Shown in pieces: positions 14,854 through 24,256 of a DNA stretch of 61,985 bases (the first letter of the stretch is position 1; every line of letters begins with the position of its first letter). Under the pieces are notes generated by a model. The model saw nothing but the letters and a program-made list of their open reading frames with translations, was not told the DNA's origin and did no database searches. The translations under genes were made by a program, and so were the position numbers. Location: positions 1 to 61,985 of the forward strand of contig JAFROJ010000047.1 in assembly GCA_017429765.1 (NCBI GenBank), in the 5' to 3' direction. Source of the stretch: Bacteroidales bacterium. Its GTDB lineage: Bacteria > Bacteroidota > Bacteroidia > Bacteroidales > UBA932.

Positions 14854-15543
14854 TTAGCGAAGCTGGAAGATCACGGGGAAGGTGTAGGTCACCTTGACGG
14901 CGCGGTCACGCTGCTTGCCGGGCTTCCACTTCGGGGAGCTCTGGACGACACGGACAGCCTCCTTGTCAAGCGAGGAATCAACTCCGCGGAGAACCTTGAC
15001 GTTGGTCACGGAACCGTCCTTCTCAACAGTGAACTGGAGAGTGACACGGCCCTGGACACCGTTCTCCTTGGCGATCTCGGGATAGACAAGCTTGGAGTTA
15101 ACCCACTTCGAGAACTCATTGGCGTCTCCGCCGTTGAAAGAAGGTTTCTCCTCCACGAGCTGGAACGGAATGGCCTCTTCCTCAACGACTTCCTCCTTGA
15201 CTTCCTCGACGTAGTCCATGATCTCGACACCCAGGTTGGCGTCATCCTCAAGGCTCATGAAGTTGTCTTCAACCTTGATGTCGTCCTCGACGATGTCGAT
15301 CTGGTCGGACAGAACAGGGATCTGGGGGGCCTCAGGCGGCGGGGGAGGAGTCTCCTGGGTGATAGGGACCATGTCCTCTACCTCGACAACCTCGTCTCCC
15401 GTGTCGAACATCTGGACGGTCTTCTCTTTTGTCCCGTATGAGAAAGCGCCCCACACGAGAAGAAGAGCGATCACGAGTCCGATCTCTGTGAAGAGAAGTC
15501 TCCTGTTCTCAAGATTGGCTTTTTCGGTTTTCTTCTGTTCCAT
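14854..15543 (-). CDS. tonB: TonB family energy transducer
   Basis: A 229-residue protein with one N-terminal transmembrane helix (residues about 20-38), a periplasmic Pro/Glu-rich spacer (TPPPPPEAP and long acidic stretches) and a C-terminal TonB domain (about 140-229) with NGVQGRVTLQFTVEKDGSVTNVKVLRG and a closing KVTYTFPVIFQLR. TonB transmits proton-motive force to outer-membrane receptors. No ExbB/ExbD genes are adjacent. The gene has the best promoter of its kind on the minus strand (15579-15609) and a terminator downstream, so it is monocistronic. Confidence 0.93.
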   Translation of the reverse strand: MEQKKTEKANLENRRLLFTEIGLVIALLLVWGAFSYGTKEKTVQMFDTGDEVVEVEDMVPITQETPPPPPEAPQIPVLSDQIDIVEDDIKVEDNFMSLEDDANLGVEIMDYVEEVKEEVVEEEAIPFQLVEEKPSFNGGDANEFSKWVNSKLVYPEIAKENGVQGRVTLQFTVEKDGSVTNVKVLRGVDSSLDKEAVRVVQSSPKWKPGKQRDRAVKVTYTFPVIFQLR

Positions 15544-15578
15544 ATTATTAACGTTTAATCATCCCTACACTAGGCCTC

Positions 15579-15609
15579 CAAAGTTAGAAATAATAATTTT
15601 CATTTCAAA
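15579..15609 (-). promoter_or_regulatory. tonB promoter
   Basis: Minus-strand TTTG (15606-15609), 19-bp spacer and TAACTTTG (15579-15586) match the Bacteroidota primary sigma consensus at both elements. Start of transcription is expected about 30 bp before the tonB ATG. Confidence 0.7.
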
Positions 15610-15628
15610 TTTTTTGAATTAATAGTTG

Positions 15629-15636
15629 TAGATTTG
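15629..15636 (+). promoter_or_regulatory. Putative -7 element for ybeY-mnmG
   Basis: TAGATTTG matches TAnnTTTG 25 bp before ybeY. No well-placed -33 TTTG is present. Confidence 0.4.
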
Positions 15637-15661
15637 CGCTAACTTTTGCAAACATCGTGCT

Positions 15662-16081
15662 ATGATAAGGTATTTTAACGAGGGTGTACAGTTCACGTTG
15701 AAGGACAAGTTGGCCAATAACCGTTGGCTGAAGCTTGTAGCCGGCAGCGAGGTCCGCTCGATCGGAGACATCAACATCATCTTCTGCTCGGACAATTACA
15801 TTCTCGACGTGAACCTTCGTTACCTGGGTCACGACTACTTCACCGACATCATCACCTTCGACTATTGCGAGGGCAAGAAACTTTCCGGCGACCTGTTCAT
15901 AAGCGTGGACAGCGTCAGGGAGAACGCCATTGAATATGGGGTCGAGTTCGAGGAGGAGATCCACAGGGTCATGGTCCACGGGCTGCTCCATTTGATCGGC
16001 TACGACGACCATACTCCGGAGGACGAGCGGCTCATCCATGATAAGGAGGACTATTATCTTAAATTAAGGAATATAGCCTGA
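15662..16081 (+). CDS. ybeY: Endoribonuclease YbeY (16S rRNA maturation)
   Basis: A 139-residue metal-dependent RNase acting in 16S rRNA 3' processing and ribosome quality control. The metal site [12 protein letters not shown] (HxxxHxxxxxH pattern) lies near residues 104-115, and the family DIITFDY segment precedes it. The gene sits 4 bp before mnmG and divergent from tonB. Length is slightly short of the family norm but complete. Confidence 0.93.
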   Translation: MIRYFNEGVQFTLKDKLANNRWLKLVAGSEVRSIGDINIIFCSDNYILDVNLRYLGHDYFTDIITFDYCEGKKLSGDLFISVDSVRENAIEYGVEFEEEIHRVMVHGLLHLIGYDDHTPEDERLIHDKEDYYLKLRNIA

Positions 16082-16085
16082 CCCT

Positions 16086-17948
16086 ATGGAAAGCCGTTAT
16101 GACATAATTGTCGTCGGCGGGGGTCACGCCGGTTGCGAGGCGGCTGTCGCCGCGGCGAACCTCGGGTGTTCCGTCCTGCTCCTGAACGCCGACCTTCGGA
16201 GCTTCGGGAGAATGTCTTGCAACCCGGCGGTCGGCGGAATAGCCAAAGGACAAATCGTCCGCGAGGTCGACGCGCTCGGCGGAATGATGGGACTGGTCAC
16301 AGACGCCACGACCCTCCAATTCCGGATGCTGAACCGTTCGAAGGGTCCGGCGATGTGGAGCCCGAGGGCGCAGTGCGACAAACAGGCCTTTTCCTCGTGC
16401 TGGCGTACAATTCTCGAAACTCATTGTAAATTAAACATTTACGCCGATTTTGCGGATTTTTTCCTCTTTGAGAATTCAAAAATCGCCGGAGTTCGTACAA
16501 CCACCGGGGCGATTTTCAAATCTCAAGCGGTTATCTTGACCGCCGGAACCTTCCTTGGAGGGAAACTTTTCATTGGGAGGACTTCTTTCGAGGGAGGAAG
16601 GATCGGAGAGCTGGCGTCGCATGGTCTGACCGAGCAGCTCGTCTCTCTCGGGATCCGGACGGGAAGGATGAAGACAGGGACTCCTCCCAGGATCGACATC
16701 TCCTCTGTCGACACCTCGAGGCTCACCCTTCAGCTTGGCGACCCGGAGCCGGAGAGGTTCTCCTATCTCGATGTTCCCTCTTCGGTTCAGGGGGGATCTC
16801 CCCAGATGCCTTGTTACATCCTTCACACGAATTCGAAAGTTCACGACATCTTGCGGGAAGGTTTCAAGGACTCTCCCCTGCTGAACGGGCTGATCACCGG
16901 CAAAGGCCCGAGGTACTGTCCGAGCATCGAGGACAAGCTTCGGGTTTTCCCTGACAACGACTCGCACCAGCTGTTCCTTGAGCCGGAGGGGCGGGACACT
17001 AATGAGTACTATCTCCAGGGATTCTCCTCCTCGCTTCCTCTTCAGACCCAGCTCGACGCTCTCCACGCGATCGAGGGCTTAGAGTCAGTTAGAATATTCA
17101 AACCCGCCTACGCTGTCGAATATGACTATTTCGACCCTACTCAGTTGAAGGCGACTCTTGAGCTTAAGGATGTCGAGAATCTTTATTTCGCGGGCCAGGT
17201 CAATGGCACCACGGGCTACGAGGAGGCGGCGGCGCAAGGCATCATGGCGGGGATAAACGCGGCTTTGAAAGTTCAGGGAAAGGATCCTTTTATATTAAAT
17301 AGGGACGAGTCTTACATCGGGGTTTTGATTGATGATTTGATCACCAAGGGTGTGGACGAGCCGTACAGGATGTTCACTTCACGGGCGGAGTACAGGATCC
17401 TTTTGAGGCAGGATAATGCGGATTTCCGACTGACTGAAAAGTCGTTCAATTTGGGCCTGGCTTCAGAAAAGCGTTACACGATAATGGACTCCAAGCGCTC
17501 CCAGGCGGGGATTCTGAAAGAAAAGTGTTACAACACCAAGTTACGGCACGAGGTGGTCAACCCCTATCTTGAGTCTTGCGGATCGACTCCATTGACGGAC
17601 TCAAAGAGGGTTTTTGAGTTGGCTTCTCGACCGGAAGTGAAGCTTTCTGAATTGTTGAAATTTGTTCCACGTGGAACAAATTTCTCGAAAGAGATTGTGG
17701 AATCGGTGGAAATCGAGTTGAAATATAAAGGCTATATCGATCGTGAGAGAGCTGTCGCGGAGAAGATCTCCCGCCTTGAGAATTTAAAGATTCCAGAGGG
17801 TTTTGATTTCGACAGCATAACCGGCCTCTCGATAGAATGTCGCCAGAAATTCAACCGCTATCAGCCCCGCACCATCGCCCAGGCCTCCCGCATTTCCGGC
17901 GTCTCCCCTTCCGACATCTCCATCCTCCTCGTCTACTTCGGCCGCTAA
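16086..17948 (+). CDS. mnmG: tRNA uridine-5-carboxymethylaminomethyl modification enzyme MnmG
   Basis: A 620-residue FAD protein that with MnmE modifies the wobble uridine of several tRNAs. The dinucleotide-binding [12 protein letters not shown] is at residues 9-20, followed by [14 protein letters not shown] and the C-terminal GidA-associated domain. It is co-transcribed with ybeY (4 bp gap). A 16-bp parS-like site (17663-17678) is embedded in the coding sequence and adds the peptide VPRGT near residue 528. The stop is 2 bp from the end of convergent ruvA. Confidence 0.96.
   Translation: MESRYDIIVVGGGHAGCEAAVAAANLGCSVLLLNADLRSFGRMSCNPAVGGIAKGQIVREVDALGGMMGLVTDATTLQFRMLNRSKGPAMWSPRAQCDKQAFSSCWRTILETHCKLNIYADFADFFLFENSKIAGVRTTTGAIFKSQAVILTAGTFLGGKLFIGRTSFEGGRIGELASHGLTEQLVSLGIRTGRMKTGTPPRIDISSVDTSRLTLQLGDPEPERFSYLDVPSSVQGGSPQMPCYILHTNSKVHDILREGFKDSPLLNGLITGKGPRYCPSIEDKLRVFPDNDSHQLFLEPEGRDTNEYYLQGFSSSLPLQTQLDALHAIEGLESVRIFKPAYAVEYDYFDPTQLKATLELKDVENLYFAGQVNGTTGYEEAAAQGIMAGINAALKVQGKDPFILNRDESYIGVLIDDLITKGVDEPYRMFTSRAEYRILLRQDNADFRLTEKSFNLGLASEKRYTIMDSKRSQAGILKEKCYNTKLRHEVVNPYLESCGSTPLTDSKRVFELASRPEVKLSELLKFVPRGTNFSKEIVESVEIELKYKGYIDRERAVAEKISRLENLKIPEGFDFDSITGLSIECRQKFNRYQPRTIAQASRISGVSPSDISILLVYFGR
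17657..17684. promoter_or_regulatory. parS-like ParB binding site inside mnmG
   Basis: TGTTCCACGTGGAACA at 17663-17678 is a perfect palindrome matching the bacterial parS consensus (TGTTNCACGTGAAACA and its symmetric form). The symmetry extends to 28 bp without mismatch (17657-17684). A second copy lies in sufS. ParB sites cluster near the replication origin in many bacteria. Confidence 0.8.
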
Positions 17949-17950
17949 GG

Positions 17951-18541
17951 TCACATCATTCGGAGGGCGGACTTGATGATCTGCTCGACTTTGGCGTTGG
18001 GGTTGGCTTTGAGAATGGTCTGGATGGCTTTGTTGACGGCAGGTTTGGCGAAGCCGAGCATGACGAGGGCGCGGGACGCCTCTTCCACAATCTCGTTTCT
18101 TGCTGATCCCCCGAACAGCTCTGAAGAATCAGCCCCCTCGCCCTTGACAACCTTGTCTTTGAGCTCGATGATGAGCCTCTGGGCGCTCTTCACCCCTATT
18201 CCCTTGACGCTCTTGATCCGGGCCACATCCTCGGACAGAATCGCCTGCCGGATCTCCTCTGAGGACAGCGAGGACAGCATCATTCTGGCTGAGGCGACAC
18301 CTATTCCGGAGACACTGATAAGAAGCTCGAAAAGCTCCCTCTCGTCTTTCGTCGCGAAGCCGAAATATTCCTCCACCTCCTCGCGGAGATAGTGGAAGAT
18401 GTAGACCTTGGCCTCCTTTTTCTCCTGAAGAGCCTGATAGGTTTGCAAAGATATCAAGATGCTGTAGCCGATGCCCCCGCACTCCAGGGTCAACTCTGCG
18501 GGCGACAGCTCGACAATGGTTCCTTTGATGTAGTCGATCAT
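17951..18541 (-). CDS. ruvA: Holliday junction branch migration protein RuvA
   Basis: A 196-residue DNA junction-binding protein that recruits RuvB. Domain I is an OB fold (MIDYIKGTIVELSPAELTLE). Helix-hairpin-helix motifs follow (LISVSGIGVASA and IKSVKGIGVKSAQRLI), and domain III is at the C-terminus. It diverges from sufS and converges on mnmG with a 2 bp gap. Confidence 0.95.
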   Translation of the reverse strand: MIDYIKGTIVELSPAELTLECGGIGYSILISLQTYQALQEKKEAKVYIFHYLREEVEEYFGFATKDERELFELLISVSGIGVASARMMLSSLSSEEIRQAILSEDVARIKSVKGIGVKSAQRLIIELKDKVVKGEGADSSELFGGSARNEIVEEASRALVMLGFAKPAVNKAIQTILKANPNAKVEQIIKSALRMM

Positions 18542-18558
18542 ATGCTCGGAATTCTGTT

Positions 18559-18595
18559 CAAAGATACGAAATCATTAATGATTTTGTTAATTTTG
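18559..18595. promoter_or_regulatory. Divergent ruvA / sufS promoter region
   Basis: Minus-strand TATCTTTG (18559-18566) lies 17 bp before ruvA, and plus-strand TAATTTTG (18588-18595) lies 24 bp before sufS. Both fit TAnnTTTG; no clear -33 elements. Confidence 0.45.
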
Positions 18596-18619
18596 TAAGT
18601 TAAGACAGTAAAAATCCAG

Positions 18620-19843
18620 ATGAGAATCCAGGATATCAGAAATATGTTTCCTGCCCTGACGGCTAGCGTCTACGGCAAGCCCCTGGTGTACTTCGACAAC
18701 GCCGCCACGAGCCAGAGGCTGGACAGCGTCGTCAGAAAGATGGAGGATCTGGCCTTTTGGAAAAACGCTAACATCCACCGGGCCGTCCACAGCCTTGCCT
18801 CCGCCGCCACCGAGGAATACGAGAGCGCCCGAGACGCCGTCCGGGAATATATCAACGCCGCCTCCAGGGAAGAGATTGTGTTCACCTCCGGCACGACCGA
18901 CTCCATAAACCTTGTCGCCTTTTCCTTCGGAGAGAGCTTTGTGAAAGAGGGCGACGAGATCGTCGTCACAGAGGAAGAGCACCACTCCAACATTGTCCCG
19001 TGGCAGATGCTCTGCCAGAGAAAGGGAGCTGTCCTGAAAGTCCTTGAGGTGGATGACCAGGGCCATCTGAAGACAGAAGACCTCCGCTCTCTAGTCACCG
19101 GGAAGACAAAACTCGTCGCGGTCACCCACATCTCCAATGTCCTGGGGATTATTAACCCTGTTAAAGAGATTGTAAACATTTGTCACTCAATGGGTTGTCC
19201 AGTCTTGGTCGACGGAGCCCAGGGAATAGTCCACGAGAGTGTTGATGTCCAGGATCTCGGCTGCGATTTCTACGCGTTCTCTGGCCATAAGATCTACGCC
19301 GCGACCGGAACCGGAGTCTTGTACGGGAAAAAGGAGTGGCTGGACAAGATGGTTCCTTATCAAGGCGGAGGGGAAATGATCTCAACGGTACGTTTCTCCG
19401 GAACCACCTATGCTCCTCTTCCGGGCAAATTCGAGGCAGGGACAAGGAATATTAATTCAATCCCTACTTTGAAGCCTGCTATGGATTTTCTGAAATTGTT
19501 GAGAGACAAGGAATTACAAAAAGAGACAGCCGCCGTGAGGGACTTCTTGCTCCAGGCTCTTCTGTCTCACGAAAGAGTGAGGTTGTATGGGGTTCCACGT
19601 GGAACAGAGGCAAAGATTCCCCTATTCTCGTTCACCGTGGATGGCGCCCATCATGAGGATCTCGCCCTGATTCTCGATAAGATGGGAATAGCCGTCCGTT
19701 CCGGCCAGATGTGCGCCGAACCGCTGATGGACCGTTACGGCGTGACGGGCATGGTCCGGGTCTCTCTTGCCCCCTACAACACCATGGAAGAGGCTGAAAA
19801 GTTTGTGGGATCGCTGGATAAGGCTATCTCAATGTTGATTTAA
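18620..19843 (+). CDS. sufS: Cysteine desulfurase SufS
   Basis: A 407-residue PLP enzyme that removes sulfur from cysteine for Fe-S cluster assembly. The PLP lysine is in FSGHKIYAATG (K224) and the persulfide cysteine in RSGQMCAEPLM (C365), typical of the SufS/CsdA class. It is followed 11 bp later by the sufE-sufT fusion, its sulfur acceptor. No sufBCD genes are in the window. A second parS-like site lies at 19591-19606, encoding VPRGT near residues 325-329, a position where SufS proteins do not normally carry this peptide. Confidence 0.95.
   Translation: MRIQDIRNMFPALTASVYGKPLVYFDNAATSQRLDSVVRKMEDLAFWKNANIHRAVHSLASAATEEYESARDAVREYINAASREEIVFTSGTTDSINLVAFSFGESFVKEGDEIVVTEEEHHSNIVPWQMLCQRKGAVLKVLEVDDQGHLKTEDLRSLVTGKTKLVAVTHISNVLGIINPVKEIVNICHSMGCPVLVDGAQGIVHESVDVQDLGCDFYAFSGHKIYAATGTGVLYGKKEWLDKMVPYQGGGEMISTVRFSGTTYAPLPGKFEAGTRNINSIPTLKPAMDFLKLLRDKELQKETAAVRDFLLQALLSHERVRLYGVPRGTEAKIPLFSFTVDGAHHEDLALILDKMGIAVRSGQMCAEPLMDRYGVTGMVRVSLAPYNTMEEAEKFVGSLDKAISMLI
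19591..19606. promoter_or_regulatory. parS-like ParB binding site inside sufS
   Basis: GGTTCCACGTGGAACA contains the 14-bp perfect palindrome GTTCCACGTGGAAC and differs from the mnmG copy only in its first base. It lies about 1.9 kb from that copy. Confidence 0.7.
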
Positions 19844-19854
19844 ACAATTTGATA

Positions 19855-20616
19855 ATGAGCACGTTGGAAGAAGCGAAAAAGGCTGTTGTCGAAGAGTTCT
19901 CCATGTACGATGAGTGGCTCGACAAGTACGAGTATCTCATCGATCTCGGAAAAAACCTCGAGCCATATCCTGAAGAGGAAAAGACCGAGGACAAGCTGAT
20001 CAAAGGCTGTCAGTCAAGAGTCTGGCTGGATTCCAGGTTCGAGGACGGGAAGATTTATTTCAAGGCGGACAGCGACGCCATAATCACCAAAGGGATCATT
20101 TCCCTCCTGATCTGGGTTTATTCCGGACGAGAGCCGAAAGAGATCGCCGAGGACGATTTCGGTTTCATCAGCGAGATCGGCCTCAAGGAGAACCTTTCCC
20201 CCACCAGGGCCAACGGTCTTGTCTCCATGATAGAGAGAATAAAGGAATTGGCTAAAGAGAAGGCCGCCACTCTGGATGACAATGTCCTGACCGCCGAGGA
20301 CGCCAAGGCTCTAGCGCCGTTGTACGACAACGTTGTGCTGGCCCTGAAACAGGTCTATGACCCGGAGATCCCGGTCAACATCTACGACCTCGGACTCATT
20401 TACGAATTGATTATCAACAAGAGACACGAGACGTACATAAAGATGACCTTCACGGCCCCGACATGCCCGATGGCGGACGAGGTGCTCGCCGACGTCAAGA
20501 AAAGCGTGTCCGATGTGCCAGGGATCAAGGCCTGCGAGGTCGAATTGACCTTCGACCCGCCTTGGGACCAGTCCATGCTATCCGAAGAGGCCCGAATAGA
20601 CCTTGGAATGGACTGA
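19855..20616 (+). CDS. SufE-SufT (DUF59/MIP18) fusion protein
   Basis: A 253-residue protein with two domains. Residues 1-140 are SufE, the persulfide acceptor that stimulates SufS, with its cysteine in LIKGCQSRVWL (C52). Residues about 155-253 are a MIP18/SufT domain with VYDPEIPVNIYDLGLIYEL and the reactive cysteine in FTAPTCPMAD (C204), linked to Fe-S cluster assembly or delivery. The ATG at 19855 is chosen over an in-frame TTG two codons upstream. It follows sufS by 11 bp. The fusion puts sulfur transfer and cluster maturation factors in one chain. Confidence 0.9.
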   Translation: MSTLEEAKKAVVEEFSMYDEWLDKYEYLIDLGKNLEPYPEEEKTEDKLIKGCQSRVWLDSRFEDGKIYFKADSDAIITKGIISLLIWVYSGREPKEIAEDDFGFISEIGLKENLSPTRANGLVSMIERIKELAKEKAATLDDNVLTAEDAKALAPLYDNVVLALKQVYDPEIPVNIYDLGLIYELIINKRHETYIKMTFTAPTCPMADEVLADVKKSVSDVPGIKACEVELTFDPPWDQSMLSEEARIDLGMD

Positions 20617-20648
20617 AAAAGAATGATTAACATAAAACAATAACCGCC

Positions 20649-21683
20649 ATGAAAGTAAGATTTATTTTGCTAGCCCTGCTCGCGGCCCTGGCCCTCGGAT
20701 GCCGGAGTGAGAGACAGCGGGCCGGAGAGTCCGATGTCATCAACTTGATCATGGAGACCGACATAGGCAACGATGTCGATGACGCCCTCGCTATGGATTT
20801 GCTCTACAAATATGTCGACGCGGGCAAGATCAACCTTCTCGGAGTCTGTATCAACAAGGAAGGCTCCGCCCCCGGAGAGTTCGTGGACATCCTCAACACC
20901 TGGTACGGACACCCGGATATTCCTATCGGGATAATCAGGGAAGGAGCGGATTGCGAGACCGACGCCATCAACTACGCCAAGGCTGTCGTGATGATGAGGG
21001 ACGAGGCCGGCGAACCCGCCTTCTCCAGAACTCTCAAAGGCTATGACGACCTTCCCGAGGCACCGGTCCTCTATCGGAAACTCCTTTCGGAAGCCGCTGA
21101 CAATTCGGTGGTTATAGCCTCCGTCGGTTTCTCCACAAACCTGATAAGGTTGCTGGAGACCGGCGCTGACGAATATTCAAAACTGGACGGGAAAGCCCTT
21201 GTCGCGAAGAAGGTCAAACTGCTTGTCACCATGGCCGGCGATTTCGAGAACCCGGATGTCCATGAGTACAATGTCGTCAAGGACGTGCCTGCCGCCAAGG
21301 TGATATTCGGCGAGTGGCCGACCCCTGTCGTTACCTCCCCTTTCGAGCTTGGACGCCAGATTAAATACCCCGCCACAAGCATTGAGAACGACTTCGGATG
21401 GGCCGGTCTCCATCCCGTGGTTGAGGCTTACAAAGCCTACATGCCCATGCCTTACGACCGCGACACCTGGGATCCCACAGCCGTTCTTTACGCCGTGGAG
21501 GGAGGCTCCTGGTTCAATGTCTCCGAGCCCGGACTTATCACAGTCTCCGACGAGGGCTCGACTTTCTTCACCCCCGATCCAGCCGGGACAAGGAAATACC
21601 TGTCAGTCGATCCCGCCCAGGCCGAGGCCATAAAGGCCCACTTCATCGAGGTCATCACATCCGCCCCGGCCAACAGGAAATAA
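20649..21683 (+). CDS. Nucleoside hydrolase-like lipoprotein
   Basis: A 344-residue protein with a lipoprotein signal (ALALGC, Cys at residue 18). The mature part opens with METDIGNDVDDALA, the calcium-binding aspartate cluster of inosine-uridine nucleoside hydrolases. It also has EYNVVKD and DTWDPTAVLYAV, matching the family's later metal and ribose contacts. It should release ribose and base from nucleosides outside the cytoplasm. A ribokinase gene follows 13 bp downstream, which fits ribose salvage. Exact nucleoside preference is unknown. Confidence 0.85.
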   Translation: MKVRFILLALLAALALGCRSERQRAGESDVINLIMETDIGNDVDDALAMDLLYKYVDAGKINLLGVCINKEGSAPGEFVDILNTWYGHPDIPIGIIREGADCETDAINYAKAVVMMRDEAGEPAFSRTLKGYDDLPEAPVLYRKLLSEAADNSVVIASVGFSTNLIRLLETGADEYSKLDGKALVAKKVKLLVTMAGDFENPDVHEYNVVKDVPAAKVIFGEWPTPVVTSPFELGRQIKYPATSIENDFGWAGLHPVVEAYKAYMPMPYDRDTWDPTAVLYAVEGGSWFNVSEPGLITVSDEGSTFFTPDPAGTRKYLSVDPAQAEAIKAHFIEVITSAPANRK

Positions 21684-21696
21684 TTGATTGTCAGCC

Positions 21697-22596
21697 ATGA
21701 ATAGCAAAATACTTGTTATCGGGAGCACCAACACGGACATGACCGCGTTCTGCGTCAGGATGCCGGCTCCCGGAGAGACCGTACTCGGGAACGATTTCGT
21801 CATGGGGCCGGGCGGCAAAGGCGCCAACCAGGCCGTTGCCGCCAAGCGTCTCGGTGGAGACGTGAGATTCGTGTGCAAGGTCGGGGGGGATATATTCGGA
21901 GAGAACACGATCCGCCATTTCAAGGAGGAGGGATTGGACACCTCCGGTGTCATGGTCTCCAAAAAGCCGTCCGGAGTGGCCCTGATCACTGTGGACGAGA
22001 GCGCCGAGAACAGCATTGTCGTGGCCTCCGGGGCAAACAACGACTACACGGAGGAGGACATCCGCTCGATCAAGGGCTTCATCGACGAGTGCGACATTCT
22101 CCTGATGCAGTTGGAGATTCCGGTCCCCGCTGTTCTGGAGGCCGCCCGGATAGGCCATGAGGCCGGAAAGACAGTGGTCCTGAACCCCGCCCCGGCCATC
22201 GACCTGCCGGAAGAGATATTCAAGCACATCTCCTTGTTCATCCCCAACGAGAACGAGCTGGAGAAATATTCCGGAGTGAAGGTCACCGGCTCCGAGTCCG
22301 CCGCCAAGGCCGCTAAAGCCTTGATGGACAAGGGCGTGGGTGACATCATCGTCACAATGGGAAGCAAGGGCTCGCTGATTTGCCAGGGCGAGGAGACCTC
22401 TTTCGTCTCCGCCAGGAAAGTCGAGGCGGTCGACACGACGGGGGCGGGAGACTGCTATTGCGGAGCGCTCTGCGTGGCCCTTTCCGAGGGCTTGGGCCTT
22501 AAGGCGGCGGCGGAGTTCGCCACCAAGGCCGCGGCCGTGTCCGTCCAGCGTCCCGGCGCCCAGAACGCCATGCCTTTCAGGAACGAGATCGTTTAG
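21697..22596 (+). CDS. rbsK: Ribokinase (PfkB family)
   Basis: A 299-residue sugar kinase. It has the N-terminal GGKGANQAVAAKRLG substrate motif, NPAPAIDLPEEIF, and the C-terminal PfkB signature DTTGAGDCYCGALC with the catalytic aspartate. Ribokinase makes ribose-5-phosphate. The ATG at 21697 is preferred over an upstream TTG. It is in line with the nucleoside hydrolase, and the two together would feed nucleoside ribose into the pentose phosphate pathway. No ribose transporter is seen nearby. Confidence 0.92.
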   Translation: MNSKILVIGSTNTDMTAFCVRMPAPGETVLGNDFVMGPGGKGANQAVAAKRLGGDVRFVCKVGGDIFGENTIRHFKEEGLDTSGVMVSKKPSGVALITVDESAENSIVVASGANNDYTEEDIRSIKGFIDECDILLMQLEIPVPAVLEAARIGHEAGKTVVLNPAPAIDLPEEIFKHISLFIPNENELEKYSGVKVTGSESAAKAAKALMDKGVGDIIVTMGSKGSLICQGEETSFVSARKVEAVDTTGAGDCYCGALCVALSEGLGLKAAAEFATKAAAVSVQRPGAQNAMPFRNEIV

Positions 22597-22614
22597 AATA
22601 AGAAGCTTCGAGTC

Positions 22615-24246
22615 ATGAATAAGAGAATCGCCGTTGCCCTGTTTCTGGCCCTATGTCCGATGATCGTTCTCGGACAGGAGGACAAGGCCGGGAGGATCCG
22701 TGAATATCTTTCCGGCACCTATCCCGCCAAGGTCGTGAACGTCAAAGTCACCGGCAAGAGGGTGATAATCAAGGGTCGGAAGCCCTCCGGCAAAGGCTTC
22801 TGCCTTGCCGAGATAACCCCTTGGGAGGACATTGACGCCAAGGGGCTTGGAGACGAGCTTATCCCTTTACGTCTCAACAGGTTCCGCAGAAGCGTGCCGA
22901 GAAAAGTCCAGCGGGAGGGCATCGTCTATGACCGCTCTTTGTCCCGCTGGGCGGTCGTCAGGATGTCGGAGGAAGGGGTTCCGGAGCTGGGTTCCCACGC
23001 CCGCTACGCCGACGTCGTCCGTCCTGTCCGGAAAGCTGTCCCGACGCCGCTGACCGGCAAGAAGGGAATGGGCGGCTACAGGTTGAACCGTTTCGCCGCC
23101 GACCTGGACACCATGGACATCCGCTCGGTCACGGTCAATATTAATTTGAACTCCCTGATTTACTCCTCGGAGCGTCCCGGGACGTTCGCCAGGGAATACG
23201 GCGGAATCACCTATTGGTTCGACTCCACGAAGGTGGAAACCCTCGACAAGGTCTTGACATATTGCTCTTCAAGAGGTGTCGTCACATCGGCCATCACCCT
23301 GATCGGGCTCAATAGCGCCGATCCCGAGCTGACCCCTGTTTTCCGTCACCCGGATTGCGACGGAGGCTTCTTCTCCATGCCCAACATGACGACGGCGGAG
23401 GGCTTCAACGCCTACGCCGCTGTCCTGGATTTCCTGGCGGACAGGTACTCCACAGGCGAGCATGGCCGGATTAACCATTGGATCATCCACAACGAGGTCG
23501 ATTATGGCATCGGCTGGACTAATATGGGAAAGCAGCCGTATGAGCTGTACATGGACGCCTACGAGAAATCCATGCGCCTCAACTACAACATCGCCCGCCT
23601 CTACGACCAGAACTCCTGGGTTCTCGGGTCTTATACCCACAACTGGACAGTCGGCGAGGACGAGAACGGCTTCCTCGTGAAGGAGATGCTGGAGGATCAT
23701 GTCCGTTACGGCAATCTCGAGGGGGATTTCCTCTGGGGAGTGGCCCAGCATCCTTACCCGCAGGATCTCAACGAGCCGGTGTTCTGGGAACGCGACACCC
23801 AAACAACCTGGTCGATGGATTCCAAGTACTTGACTTTCAAGAATCTGGAGGTGATTGACGAGTGGATCCGCGACCCTGGTCATTTCTACAAGGGGAAGAC
23901 AAAGCGCCTGCTGTTCCTCTCAGAGAACGGGACCAATTCCAGAAGTTATTCGGAGGAGGATCTCGCCAACCAGGCCGCCGGAGCTTGCTGGGCCTGGAAG
24001 AAGATAAAGGCCCTGCCCGGAATCGACGCCGTGCAATGGCACGCCTGGATCGACAACCGCGGTGAGTTCGGCCTGAGGATAGGCCTGCGCCGTTATCCCG
24101 ACGACGAGACGGAGCCTGGAGGGGTGAAACCCGCCTGGGAAGTCTGGCGGGCTGCCGGCACCGACAAGGAAGACGAGGTCTTCGCCCCTTACCTTAAAGT
24201 CATTGGAATAAATGACTGGTCTGAGATATTCCATCCTGTTGAATAA
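22615..24246 (+). CDS. DUF5722 secreted TIM-barrel protein, probable glycoside hydrolase
   Basis: A 543-residue protein with a Sec signal (MNKRIAVALFLALCPMIVLG). An N-terminal beta domain (about 25-150) precedes a TIM-barrel-like region. Two glutamates sit in contexts typical of clan GH-A retaining enzymes: WIIHNEVDYG (NE pair, acid/base) and LFLSENGTNS (nucleophile), with an aromatic AVQWHAWIDNRGE near the last strand. The layout matches DUF5722. Substrate is unknown; it lies in a block with rhamnosidase and fucosidase genes. Confidence 0.7.
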   Translation: MNKRIAVALFLALCPMIVLGQEDKAGRIREYLSGTYPAKVVNVKVTGKRVIIKGRKPSGKGFCLAEITPWEDIDAKGLGDELIPLRLNRFRRSVPRKVQREGIVYDRSLSRWAVVRMSEEGVPELGSHARYADVVRPVRKAVPTPLTGKKGMGGYRLNRFAADLDTMDIRSVTVNINLNSLIYSSERPGTFAREYGGITYWFDSTKVETLDKVLTYCSSRGVVTSAITLIGLNSADPELTPVFRHPDCDGGFFSMPNMTTAEGFNAYAAVLDFLADRYSTGEHGRINHWIIHNEVDYGIGWTNMGKQPYELYMDAYEKSMRLNYNIARLYDQNSWVLGSYTHNWTVGEDENGFLVKEMLEDHVRYGNLEGDFLWGVAQHPYPQDLNEPVFWERDTQTTWSMDSKYLTFKNLEVIDEWIRDPGHFYKGKTKRLLFLSENGTNSRSYSEEDLANQAAGACWAWKKIKALPGIDAVQWHAWIDNRGEFGLRIGLRRYPDDETEPGGVKPAWEVWRAAGTDKEDEVFAPYLKVIGINDWSEIFHPVE

Positions 24247-24256
24247 ATCTAAATAT

